From the NCBI GenBank assembly GCA_020631735.1, contig CM036188.1, positions 11,512,214 to 11,576,213 of the forward strand: DNA of 64,000 nucleotides, in the 5' to 3' direction. The stretch's first letter is position 1. Each line of letters opens with the position of its first letter. The notes beneath the pieces were generated by a model, which was given only the letters and a program-made list of their open reading frames with translations, was not told the origin of the DNA and made no database searches. Of this stretch, positions 20,301-29,044 are shown in pieces. The stretch comes from Saccharum officinarum. Taxonomy: Eukaryota; Streptophyta; Magnoliopsida; Poales; Poaceae. Both the position numbers and the translations under genes were made by a program.

Positions 20301-22098
20301 GAAAAATAATGCAAAGTAACATCCTAAGTTACCCATATATGTTATTGTGAAAGATAATATAAAGTATTATCTTTATATTTGTATGTACCTTAGCATTATA
20401 AAAACTAAATAAAAGTTCTCTCGAATCTATATGTAAATGCTAATAGAAAAAGAGATCAATATCTATAAAGTACGATACAAACATATATTTCTAAATTACA
20501 GACTTCTATAATCGTGAAATTAAATAGCCATAATGTTATGTTTCACCATGTATATTAAATAAACATGTATACATCAGGATAAATATTTATTTTAATAACT
20601 TATGAAGCATGGAAAAATATTCACTTAACAAATTCTAACTAAAAGTCCCCACTGGAGCCTGCATATTAATCCTCATAAGACTTGATAGGAAAAATGAAAG
20701 ATAGATCCTAGAATTTCTCACAAAAAGTAAAAATATCTTACCATCAATTATGTATAACTTGGTCAGCATTGATAATAAAACATATTGTATCTATTATATT
20801 TTTAAACAATTATACATCTCTGCTATTGTGTAAAACAATATAAAGTAACTCATGACTCTATATTATTATGTCTATTATGCAAGAAAATAAAAATACAATT
20901 TAATATAAGTAATTGTCTATTAGTCAGATGTACTCTCTCCATTCAAATTATTAGATGTTTTGAGTTTTCTAGATAAATAGCTTTTGCTACCCACTTAGAT
21001 ATATATTGTGTCTAGATACATAGTAAAATATTGTATCTAGAAAAGTCAAAAAGTATTATAATTTGGAATGAATGGATTACTAAATAGTACCCAATATTTA
21101 TATTTTCTAAACTTCTAGCCCGTGTGGCGATAGCACAAGTTGGTGACTACTATATATAAAGAGAGGCAGGCAGACATACAATTATAATGCTATTAACAAG
21201 ATGAAGAAATAAGAGTAGTCCAAATTCGTTAATCAACAACTTATTAACTGTGTAACGACACATCATTAAGGCAAAAAAAAAGATTGTTGCATAGATTGTG
21301 ATATTAGTTAATGTTATTCATTCGTAGTAGAATTGAAATTGATGAGGAAAAAGAATAAGAAGGCTTACTTTTGTTTCTTAGAACTGAAACATGCAAGGCG
21401 TTTTGTCCATCTGGTCCAGAGAAAGAAAGCTGATTATCCTTTTGGTACATCTGCACTGCGACTTTGTCGTGCCCTAACAAGATGGCCAGGTACAAGGGCG
21501 AGGTGCCGTGGCTCGGGAAACGGGCCAGGTCAGGGTCCGCCGACATTAGCACTCCGACCATCTTTCCGTCAGCCCAGCGTACCGCCTCATGCAGGGCAGT
21601 CCAGCCTTGCTTATTCTGCTTCCTCAGCGCTGCTTTCAGATTCAGCGTTGATGAGGCGCCATCGTCGTCCTCGCGTCTCGCCTGGTCGATGAGATGGGAG
21701 ACCATTTTGATGCTCCCGGATCTGGCAGCACAGTGCAAGGGCGTGTCACCCGTTGCATTGCGCGCGCCCAAGAGGTGCTTGGCCTTCCTGCAGATCACCG
21801 TTGAGCTCACCAGGAGCTCTTCGCTGTCTCCGGCAGACGCGACAACATGGAGGACCGTATCCGGCCCATAGTGCTGGTCATCACCGGCCTCCCCGACGTT
21901 GTCGTCGACATCGACAACGACTTGAGGTACCAATGCTCCTTCGTTGCCCATGAGGTCTTGGAGCTTTTTCCAATCGCCGCGCTTTGCGGCCATTAGCAGC
22001 TCCGGGTGGAGCTGCTGCGCGGGCACTTGCACTATATCCACATTCACCACGCCGTGGGAGTTGGAAGAATGCTTCTTCTCTGTGGTGTCCGAGGGCAT
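13677..22098 (-). CDS. Ankyrin-repeat/PGG-domain membrane protein gene (ACD6-like family), three exons
   Basis: Coding exons are 22098-21369, 19564-18921 and 14387-13677, joined by GT..AG introns with consistent phase, giving about 694 residues, normal for the family. Exons 1-2 encode around eight ankyrin repeats (GDTPLHCAARSG, GWTALHEAVRWA, GSTPLHFAAS, GRTFLHIAAFKG, EGNTALHLAAMAG). Exon 3 encodes the PGG domain (FAAAFQLPGGY) with about four hydrophobic membrane spans. Family members such as ACD6 and ITN1 act at the plasma membrane or ER in salicylate/defence or salt signalling; orthology is not established here. The start at 22098 gives a typical soluble N-terminus. The open frame is intact, but intron 2 carries a CACTA beside its acceptor and copia-1 lies 22 bp past the stop, so expression may be altered. 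Confidence 0.88.
14910..15440. repeat. Tandem repeat inside the CACTA element, about 148-157 bp period
   Basis: CGGATGGAAAAACTT recurs at 14910, 15067, 15215 and 15363, each followed by TTGTAG..GAAA..TATGAAAC and CTTGTCATGSAAAACTACG. The last two units are nearly identical and the first is most diverged. Confidence 0.85.
15541..15587 (+). other. tRNA/SINE-like internal pol III promoter boxes
   Basis: TGGCAGAGGAGG at 15541-15552 resembles a tRNA A box. GAGTTCGAATCC at 15575-15586 matches the B-box consensus closely, with spacing like that in tRNA genes. A complete cloverleaf was not found, so this is a tRNA-derived or SINE-head-like fragment within the CACTA. Activity is unknown. Confidence 0.45.
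15931..16510. other. Intron 2 sequence of the ankyrin/PGG gene
   Basis: No gene. On the minus strand the part next to the CACTA (15931-15965) is a pyrimidine-rich tract that belongs to the ancestral splice acceptor of exon 3. It also holds short repeats (AATCTATATTAC...GCAGTATA near 16010 and 16145) and one unit of the A/T-rich repeat seen in intron 1 (about 16441-16500). Confidence 0.5.
16511..17876 (-). pseudogene. LTR-less fragment of copia-1 pol
   Basis: Corresponds base for base, at a constant offset of 6976, to 9535-10900 of copia-1 (linker plus RT). It shares the same internal stop and the same YVDN box. Two substitutions were seen (A10207/G17183 and G10480/C17456) and no indels. It has no LTR, primer site or obvious target duplication, and it lies in intron 2 in the same orientation as copia-1. 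Confidence 0.92.
18147..18570 (+). mobile_element. Candidate solo LTR in intron 2
   Basis: CAATA precedes 18147 and follows 18570. The segment begins TGTTGTATGTTGACTC and carries a TATA-like ACTATATAAACAAG near 18252. The right end reads ...CATACATG rather than the canonical CA, and no partner LTR is present. The call is therefore tentative. The flanks 17877-18146 and 18571-18920 hold no recognised feature. Confidence 0.35.
18921..19564 (-). CDS. Ankyrin/PGG gene exon 2, with a 33-bp internal duplication
   Basis: Acceptor ATAATGTAG|GG and donor TTG|GTACGT bound 644 nt, which restores phase zero with the base left by exon 1. It encodes about three to four ankyrin units. Between two of them the 11-residue stretch VHFFFLRRGNR occurs twice in tandem. 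This reflects a 33-bp direct duplication at about 19133-19198 that keeps the frame. The insert is unusual for an ankyrin linker. Confidence 0.85.
19762..19938 (+). mobile_element. CACTA 5' terminus fragment in intron 1
   Basis: Begins CACTACACCACAATGCCGAG. It contains several copies of TAGCGACAGA and its inverse TCTGTCGCTA as subterminal repeats. No matching right end is seen, so it is a truncated or internally deleted copy. It is related in TIR to the CACTA end at 32286. Confidence 0.55.
19988..20390. repeat. Degenerate A/T-rich tandem array in intron 1, about 58-60 bp period
   Basis: About seven units of the pattern ACCCAT-TCTGTCATTATGAAA followed by AATTCAAAATAACCCCTAAA and TTGTATAAA, starting near 19988, 20048, 20106, 20165, 20225, 20283 and 20331. 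Partial copies occur at about 19725 and, in intron 2, at about 16441. Confidence 0.75.
20931..21080. mobile_element. Stowaway-like MITE in intron 1
   Basis: The left end TACTCTCTCCATTCAAATTA and right end ATAATTTGGAATGAATGGAT are imperfect inverse copies, and the internal arms are self-complementary. This is the architecture and terminal consensus of Stowaway (Tc1/mariner-derived) MITEs, which target TA. Degenerate and without coding capacity. Confidence 0.65.
21369..22098 (-). CDS. Ankyrin/PGG gene exon 1
   Basis: ATG at 22098 (MPSDTTEKKHSS). The exon ends after ...LHVSVLRNK at donor AAAA|GTAAGC (intron starts 21368), leaving one extra base. 730 nt. It encodes an N-terminal tail and about five ankyrin units. 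An in-frame ATG 28 codons upstream is possible but would add a Cys/Lys-rich stretch unlike the family. Confidence 0.85.
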
Positions 22099-22153
22099 TG
22101 TTGATGCTTGTTCTCCAGTGTTATATTGGCACTTGCAATATTTCTTCTTCTGT

Positions 22154-22165
22154 GTATATATGCAT
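22154..22165 (-). promoter_or_regulatory. Possible TATA box of the ankyrin/PGG gene
   Basis: Minus strand reads GCATATATACAC about 60 bp upstream of the ATG at 22098. The location fits a short 5' UTR. This is positional evidence only. Confidence 0.35.
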
Positions 22166-22289
22166 AGGCACACTGTCAGCATCTATGCTATGTGTGGTCA
22201 TGCATGCGAAACGTAAACTTCACTAAATTCCTCTCTCCAATGGAGCAGATGGATCATTCTTTGCCTCTGAAAACACGCCACGGTCTGTT

Positions 22290-23450
22290 TCAACTTTTTT
22301 GTGAACATGAAGGCACTTTGTCCAAATGTAAAAACGCTATTACTCTTCAACGATTGCGATCTGAGTTCTATTAGAGCAGTTTCAATTAGAAATGTTATGT
22401 TAATTACTTGGATCATGTATTCTTGCTGATGAATCCTCTCCAGCTGCAGGAATATTATATTATTGTGATGGAAGCACACCTTCTTTTTCAGCTTTAAAGC
22501 TCGGATAGGCATCCGGTCCCTTACTGTTCTTTGATTTATCATTCCCTTTTTCATATGCGTTTCTTTCCTCCAATGCAAAGTATTGTTATAAAAAGTGTTT
22601 GCCTAGCCAACATATTGGGTCAATATTGATGGGAACGGGGTGCGTGATTTATCATTATGTTGACATAATTTCGATTTGGTAGAGGTTTTGCACACACAAT
22701 CTGACTAGCATTATGTTATCAACCATGCATTGCTCGATTGAAATCGCCACGAAAGCTAATCTCTGCCTATAAATCAAGAAAACAAGCAAGAACAGGATAC
22801 ACACATTTTGTAAACATAAAGGAACCTTGTCCAAATGTAAAAAAAAACAATTATACATAGAACTACATCCACAAAAATTAGAGGACCTAAAGGACACCCA
22901 TTTCAGTGTTCCTACACAAACTCTACTTGCGTTATGAAAAAAACATGTCACAGTATGTTGTCATGATTCATATGCTTCAATCATTTCGGTTTATTTATTT
23001 TATTTTTTGAAACTGTCCTTATATCTTAGCCTCTTGCGGTGTAGTAATAAGGACATGTTATACTATCTGGTTTTCTATTGATAAATTATTATAAGAGAGT
23101 CCTGGTAAATCAAAGATAATACAAGAACTGTTCAATAAATGCTGAAATATGTTGGATGGAGCATCTTTTTTTTTTGAGGAAACTGGAGGGGCTGTAGCCC
23201 CTACAGAAATTTATTAAGTAAAAGAAACAAAGGTCAAACGTTTAATACAAGCAAAATGATGAGGAAATTGAGCGAATAAGTATGGACTAGACGATGTTCT
23301 CGGATCATGTATTCTTGCTGATGAATCTTCGCCAGCTGCAGGAATATTGTGATGGAAGCTTCTCTTCTTTTTCAAACTTCCGTCTGGCTTTAAAGCTCGG
23401 ATAGGCATCTGGTCCAGAGTGTTCTTTCATTTATCCTTCCCTTTTTTCCC
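22290..23450. repeat. Direct duplication upstream of the ankyrin/PGG gene
   Basis: A block with GGATCATGTATTCTTGCTGA through AGCTCGGATAGGCATC occurs at about 22409-22515 and 23302-23410. Nearby, GTCCAAATGTAAAAA with flanking similarity occurs at about 22320 and 22832. The second copy is expanded by a LINE tail at 23167. On the minus strand both copies open with MPIRALK and read KKK..FHHN, but no known domain was recognised. This could be a duplicated promoter or a small exon. Confidence 0.6.
23167..23301 (-). mobile_element. LINE 3' tail fragment
   Basis: A T10 run at 23167-23176 is followed by GAGGAAACTGGAGGGGCTGT and TAGCCCCTACAG...TTTATTAA. This is the inverse of the 3' end motif seen on the other LINEs here (AATAAA, then CCCCTCC, then GTTTC, then poly-A). 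The right boundary is approximate. Confidence 0.55.
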
Positions 23451-23880
23451 AATGATATGACTAGCATGTATGCTAAAATATGTTAAACATCTTTACATGT
23501 TGAATTTTAATTGGGCTTGGCCCAATTTTTATTCAATTAAAATTAAATAAATCCTAAGTGGTCCATATTAAATAGTAGGGCGCATTAAAATCTTAGTTCC
23601 TTATGAAATTTTATATCGACTAAAAGGTCGATGACTCAATTTAAATATGTGATATTTTGTGAAGTTTAGAGAGATGAAAGGCGCCACACGCTGAGTCAAG
23701 CCATGACAAGAGCGTGGTGTGACGCCTCATCCTGGTAACATCGCTGGTGTCCAGGTTCATTCTCCTTCCTTTCTGTCACTGGCGCTATAAGGATTTCTAG
23801 CTCTTGCATTATTCAGGCCTGGCACACACATTCTCCTTCCTGTCTGCCATGCCATGTTGTTGTTTGATTTTATTGTTTAG

Positions 23881-24300
23881 CATGAAATTGATTTAGGAGA
23901 TGAGATCAATTATTTAGCTTCTACCCCATGGAAGCTTTATTTTGATGGATCAGCTTGCAAAGATGGCCAATGTGTTGGCAGTTGTCATCGTTTCTTCCAA
24001 TAGTACTGAATTTGAGATATCGAGCTGATTGAACTACTATTGCACCAACAATCAAGCCGAATATGACGCTCTCTTATTCGGCTTGAAAATATTCCAATCC
24101 ATGGAGGTAAAACAAGTTGATGTCTTTGGTGAATTTTTACTGGTAGTACAACAACTCGCTGTTATGTTTCAATTTTATAGAAGGATCACTCAATGTTTTG
24201 ATATGTGCTTCAATATCATTGCTTCTTTTGCCGAATTCCAAATTCAGCCTATCCTAAGTCATAAAAATAGTAAGGCTAACATATTGTCTTAACAAGCATC
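23881..24300 (+). pseudogene. Ty3/gypsy RNase H remnant
   Basis: WKLYFDGSACKDGQ near 23930 is followed, after a frame change, by NNQAEYDALLFGLKIF and VDVFGEFLLVVQQLA. These match the archaeal-type RNase H fold segment carried by Tat-lineage gypsy elements. Frames are interrupted and the preceding RT and following integrase are missing or unrecognisable. It is followed by that element's own polypurine tract and LTR. Confidence 0.65.
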
Positions 24301-24518
24301 ATGCTTCGATGTTGGAGGGACATAATTTTCATGTCAAAGAGAAGCCCAATTGATGCCCAAGCAATGGTCCACATACACATATCGCCCATGGAACAATATG
24401 GCCGATGCGTACATCACCCTTGGATGTCAAGTAGTCAATGAGTTGGACATCATTGCTATTTTGTGCTTTATGGTTTCAGGTTCGCATAAACCTCACCTAA
24501 AAACAGGGGGCATATATA

Positions 24519-25042
24519 TGTTGACGATCAAATTGGGCACAGACCAATTTTAGAATCAGCTCATGTTAGTTTTGGTCCAATCTAAAAAAAATCTATAAAG
24601 CGACATAAAAATAGTACCACGTTGGAAAACAATAAGACCACCCCTACTCCCTATAAAATAGGGGGTATACAGTCAATTGAGGTATACAACATCAATCAAT
24701 CTTTTTACATCTCTTACCCCTTTTTGCCCTAATCTCTTTCAACTCCATGTTGTTGTTCATCGCTTGATCTAACAACCAAAGATGATGCTCTAGGCATGCT
24801 GGTAACCTAGGGGAACCCGATGACGTCCTTGCCCCACCGGGTCTCTCTCAATCAAGAGCTTCAATGGTTCCTTTGGTTGTTTGCCTGGAAACTAGCAGTT
24901 CTTCATCACGTAAGCACGATTGGTTATCTCGTAAACCTTGCCGTCCTTCACTATGAAAGAGTGTTATCCATTGTGGTATTCAAGCCATGGCGACCCGGAT
25001 GATTTGGCCCTAACTGGTATGTGACCAATCTTTACGTCAACA
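24519..25042 (+). repeat. gypsy 3' LTR of the remnant
   Basis: Preceded by the purine tract AAAACAGGGGGCATA (24500-24513). It begins TGTTGACG and ends CGTCAACA, a matching terminal inverted repeat, and contains CTATAAAATAGG near 24651 as a TATA region. 524 bp. The 5' LTR is absent, so the element is a 3' fragment. Confidence 0.7.
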
Positions 25043-25358
25043 CCTGCACTATAGGCTAATGTTGCATTGCATCTAAGGCCCCTGCTAGTAGGCTGCTCAC
25101 GGTAATAATAAGAAGCGTTGCGATATCTGCAAGTTTGTGACTGTGCTTTCATGTGCGTCTGAAATCATGAGGTCTCCTGAATCTTGATCAGTGCTGTGAC
25201 CGTGAGTGACCCCCATGTGGCTAATATAAGTTGCATCTAAAAACGAAGAAATGGGCATGGGAAGATATGTAAAATGGCGTGCAACAAGGCGACTCGGGGA
25301 AATGGTGGACTTCGCCGTGATCCTCCGCGGCGTCCTTCATCCTTGATCTTCCTCAGCC
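25043..25358. other. No feature recognised
   Basis: Unassigned sequence between the gypsy LTR and the repeat-protein pseudogene. It has no domain, terminal repeat or tandem structure that could be supported. Confidence 0.3.
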
Positions 25359-27150
25359 ATGGAGCTGCCCGGTCTTAATCTAAGGCCAGGCCGGGTGGTT
25401 GAAGCTGAAGTTCACCAAAAGTTTGGATCTCCGGTTTGTCATGATCCCTCCTCACGCTCTCCTGAATTCTTCTTTGTGCTCTCCTTCGGTCATTGTCAGT
25501 TCTGTTTGACTGAGGAGTCCGCGGTGGCCATTCTCCAGTCGGTCATTGGAGGTGTTGCTTCCGCTTTTCGCCTCCGTTAGTTAGCTGATCGCGTTTTTCG
25601 GTTCTCTGTCTTCTCACCGGCGGTCGGTTTTCATATTTACATGCTTCGTTCTTTTGAGTGTCCTCAATTCAAACTCTTCTTTCATCTCTGGCACAATGGT
25701 GGCCCCAATTTTGCTTCTGAATTCCGCCAATGGGAAGCGAAAGAAGCTGCTGCCTGGACTACAGTTGCCCGTCGTGCTTCTTCTCCGGCGACGAAACATG
25801 TGCTCACCGGTGCAAACTCAATTCCGATCAAAGGCAGGCATGCTCATTTTTCCAAATTCTGTTAACGATCATGGGCCACAATCATGTCGGCAGTCCTTAC
25901 TCACCTTAATCATAAGGCTAAGTCTATGGAAGGCGCAAATGGTTCTTGGGCCTCAATCTCACCGACAGGCAGCCTTTGCTCATCCTAGTTAGAAGGCTAA
26001 ATTTCCGGCAGGCGCCAAATTTATGGCATGTCTCCTGTTTTATGAAAATGCTTCCAAACTGAGCATTTTAGGCTAACCTCTGAATGTGCTAGCCCAAGTC
26101 CAATCTAAGGCCCACACCAATTCTAGCAACTGGAAATTTGTCCCTCGATCGTCGTACCCGCCTGCCAGGAGATTTGCACCTTCCTCTAATATCTCGCCTA
26201 CGCCGCCATCACTAACTTATGGGGCCCCTTCGTGACTCTTCAGCTCCTTTGGGGATTTGTTTAAGCACTTCACTGGCATTACTCCTCCTCCCTCTGTTGT
26301 TGTGCCTTGGAGTCAGACTTGGCGCATTTTGGCGCCGGAGTTTGTGGACGACCCCGACGAGGAGGCGTCGACCACCGTCTTTGTCTCCACTGATCCTGCT
26401 CCTGCCCCTCCTCAACCATGCTGCTTCACCTCCTTTGGTGAGTTTGCTTCCGCCATTCTTGGCACCTCTGCTCCAAAATTGACTCTACATATCTTTTCGG
26501 AGGAAAAAACCCCAGTTGCTACAATACCTCCTCCTTTGCAGCAACCGATGGCTTTCCGCTTGGTTGATCCTGCCTGAGCCCTTCATGTCGCCTGGTGCTC
26601 AGCGGCCTGTGGTGAATGGACGCCTGATTATGCGCAGAGTCATCATCGGTCACATGGCACAGCTGAACAATGACCTTGCCATTGCAGTTCTTCAACCCAT
26701 GCCTCAGGGGCCGATGAACTTCATGGACATACGCAATGTTCTAGAGGATTTCCTGCATCAGCATGCTGTTGGATTCCGTACCATTCAACCTTGTCCCTAT
26801 GGCCAAGCCTATGTTCGTTTCAACTACATCTTCGAGAGAGATTTGCTTATTCAAGGTAGCCCTCATCCCTATGGCAATAGTTATGTTTCTTTTCTGCCTC
26901 ACAATCGAGCATGGAACAATCGTACTACAATGATGACGCATGAGGTCTGGCTCATGATGCTTGGGCTAAACTTGGATCTTTGGACTCAGCCATTGATTGA
27001 CAAAGCAGTGTCATCCTTTGGCCGCTTGATGATTTGGGAGGAAGATCTTTTTTATGTCTAGACTCTAGAGCAGTAGTCAAGGTTAGAGTTTCTAGCCTTG
27101 AAGACATTCCATGGTTCTTTGTTTTCACTAAGGAAACACAATTTGAGTCC
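25359..27150 (+). pseudogene. Grass repeat-associated protein pseudogene (DUF7597-like)
   Basis: The N-terminal part at 25359-25580 reads SPEFFFVLSFGHCQFCLTEE and SVIGGVASAFRLR, and continues in other frames (RVFRFSVFSPAVGFH; PQFKLFFHLWHNGG). The central part at 26516-27061 reads MPQGPMNFMDIRNVLEDF, then VRFNYIFERDLL and EVWLMMLGLNLDLWTQ. A third part continues to about 27150. This order matches a large family of uncharacterised grass proteins that occur in hundreds of copies and are usually annotated as transposon-related. Several stops and frame changes make it a pseudogene. Its function is unknown, and the family identification is from memory. Confidence 0.5.
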
Positions 27151-27552
27151 AACAGTTGGAGTGTACAGTGTGAAATCCTTCAGGCGACTTTGCTTGGAGG
27201 TGCACCAGAAGATGAGGCTTCCCACCCGATGATGATGATGACTTTGATCCATATGAGTTCCATTTTCATGGCTTTAGACAACCTGGTCAGGGCCCTCCTG
27301 AACCTGCCCCAATTAACATTCCTTTTCAACCTAACCAGGAGGTTCTTAATGCCATGGGATCAGTGGCGAAGGGAAGGGGGGCTGGAGGGGGCCAGGCAGC
27401 CCCCAACATTCTGTTTGGTCTGCAATATAACCTCATGTTTAGCAACTAATGATGGTAATTAGTGCATGCAGTTTGCCACTCCAAAATCCATTATAGCGTG
27501 CATGGTGGGTTTGATAATGCTTGTGTTCTTTGCTGAGGCATACTCATTCAAT
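27151..27552. other. No feature recognised; flank of hAT-1
   Basis: Contains a G-rich patch (AGGGGGGCTGGAGGGGGCC region near 27375) and ends in the hAT target sequence CATTCAAT. No gene supported. Confidence 0.3.
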
Positions 27553-28581
27553 CATAGTTTTTAAGGCGGTAAGGCGAGGCGTGGCGACCCACCCCCTTCC
27601 AGACGCCTAGGCGAGTAAGGCGTGCGGCGAGGCGACGCCATACACATACTCTCAGCTACATTAAAGCAGAACAAACACACATTGATATGCACCTTTTTGT
27701 GGTCAATTTTAGAGACTATGCAAGCAGCCACCACCCACTAGCCAGATCAGTTTATATCCTATCCAATTATCCAAGCACAAGAAACATACCACATCATAGG
27801 AGTATATCATCCAAGTCCAAGATCCAAAGCATAAGCAAATAAGCAATATAATCCAGACTTCTGAACAGAGGAAAGACAGAACAGGAAAAGCAGAGAAAAG
27901 CAGAGGAGGGGAAAAGAGGTACTCGTGAGCCTTCGTGAAGGGTGATGGGCCTGGCTTGCTGGCAGGGAACCGAGCAGGGGAAGGAGACGCAGAGCCCACG
28001 TAGAAGCGAAAGCAGGCAGTCCTCGACGAGGCACATGTCGGAGGCGCGGACGGAGGATCTGCGAGCGAGGACACAAGCTGATGGATCGGAGTCGGAGCCG
28101 GAGTCGGTTGTGGGGCTGCTCACGGGTCGCGGTTGGGGACGAGGCCGGAAGCGGAGTCGTGCTCGCGCGGGCGCGTCACGGACGAGCCGGACTCGCGCGG
28201 GGCAATCGCCTGCGCCGGCGCCGGCGCCGGATTTCAGGTGCGCTGCCGCCCTCCTCTCTCTTCCTCTCTCCTTCCTTTCCCTCTCCCTCTCCCTCTCTCA
28301 ACTGAAGCGATGGGGATTGGGGGCAATCTTTGGCGGGAGATGTAAGCGCACAGCTGCATCTTTTCCAGCGCGCGTGCATTGCTCCGCTATTTTCCTGCGT
28401 GAGCGAGCGGTGCCGCTCTTTTCGGCGCGCTTTTCCATCCCGCGGCGTCCGCCTCAGCGAAATTGATGCCTAGGCGACGCCTTCGGCCGCGAGGCGACGC
28501 CATACGCAATGAGGGCGCGGCGACCACGACGCCCCGTTTCAAATCCCGCTCGGACGACTAGGCGACGCTTTAAAAACTATG
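27553..28581. mobile_element. Non-autonomous hAT element 1
   Basis: Ends are CATAGTTTTTAAGGCG and, inversely, CATAGTTTTTAAAGCG. They are flanked by 8-bp target duplications CATTCAAT (27545-27552) and CATTCAGT (28582-28589, one mismatch). An 8-bp target duplication and CAnnG termini are hAT hallmarks. The 1029-bp interior is very G/C-rich and carries no hATC dimerisation domain. Open frames within it (for example 27942-28466) are compositional. Confidence 0.8.
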
Positions 28582-29044
28582 CATTCAGTTACGTAGCTGG
28601 CCAAGTTAACATAGACATGTGATGTTTATTTCTTGGAATCTTAATTTCATTTATGTCACTGTGATCCGCTTCTACAGCCAGTGCAACAACAATCCTACCT
28701 GAGCTAGCCACGCCGAGTAGGTTTCTCCTGCGCATTTAAGAAAAAAATCACTGTTTGCCTAGTGGAGTGTCTGGATCATCTATATGACATTTAGATCCTA
28801 ATTGAGACCCAAGTCTGGCGTCTAGGAAGTATGGATGTGCAATGAGAAATTAGATTCTGATTAGTTAAGATTAATCACTAGTCGTGAAGTGGTCGTTTGT
28901 CTAGTGTGTAGATAATACTGGTCACGTTGTACCTTTTTTGTGACAAAAAAGAAGATACGCATTTACTCATCTTTTCTGTAATTGAATGTTCTTTCCCTGA
29001 CATAATGTTTGATAAATGCTATTCTGTTTTTCTCATTCTGTTAG

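Noticed and set aside
27942..28466. 174-codon Arg/Ser-rich frame
   Set aside because: Lies entirely within the G/C-rich interior of hAT element 1 and overlaps other long frames on both strands. No domain.
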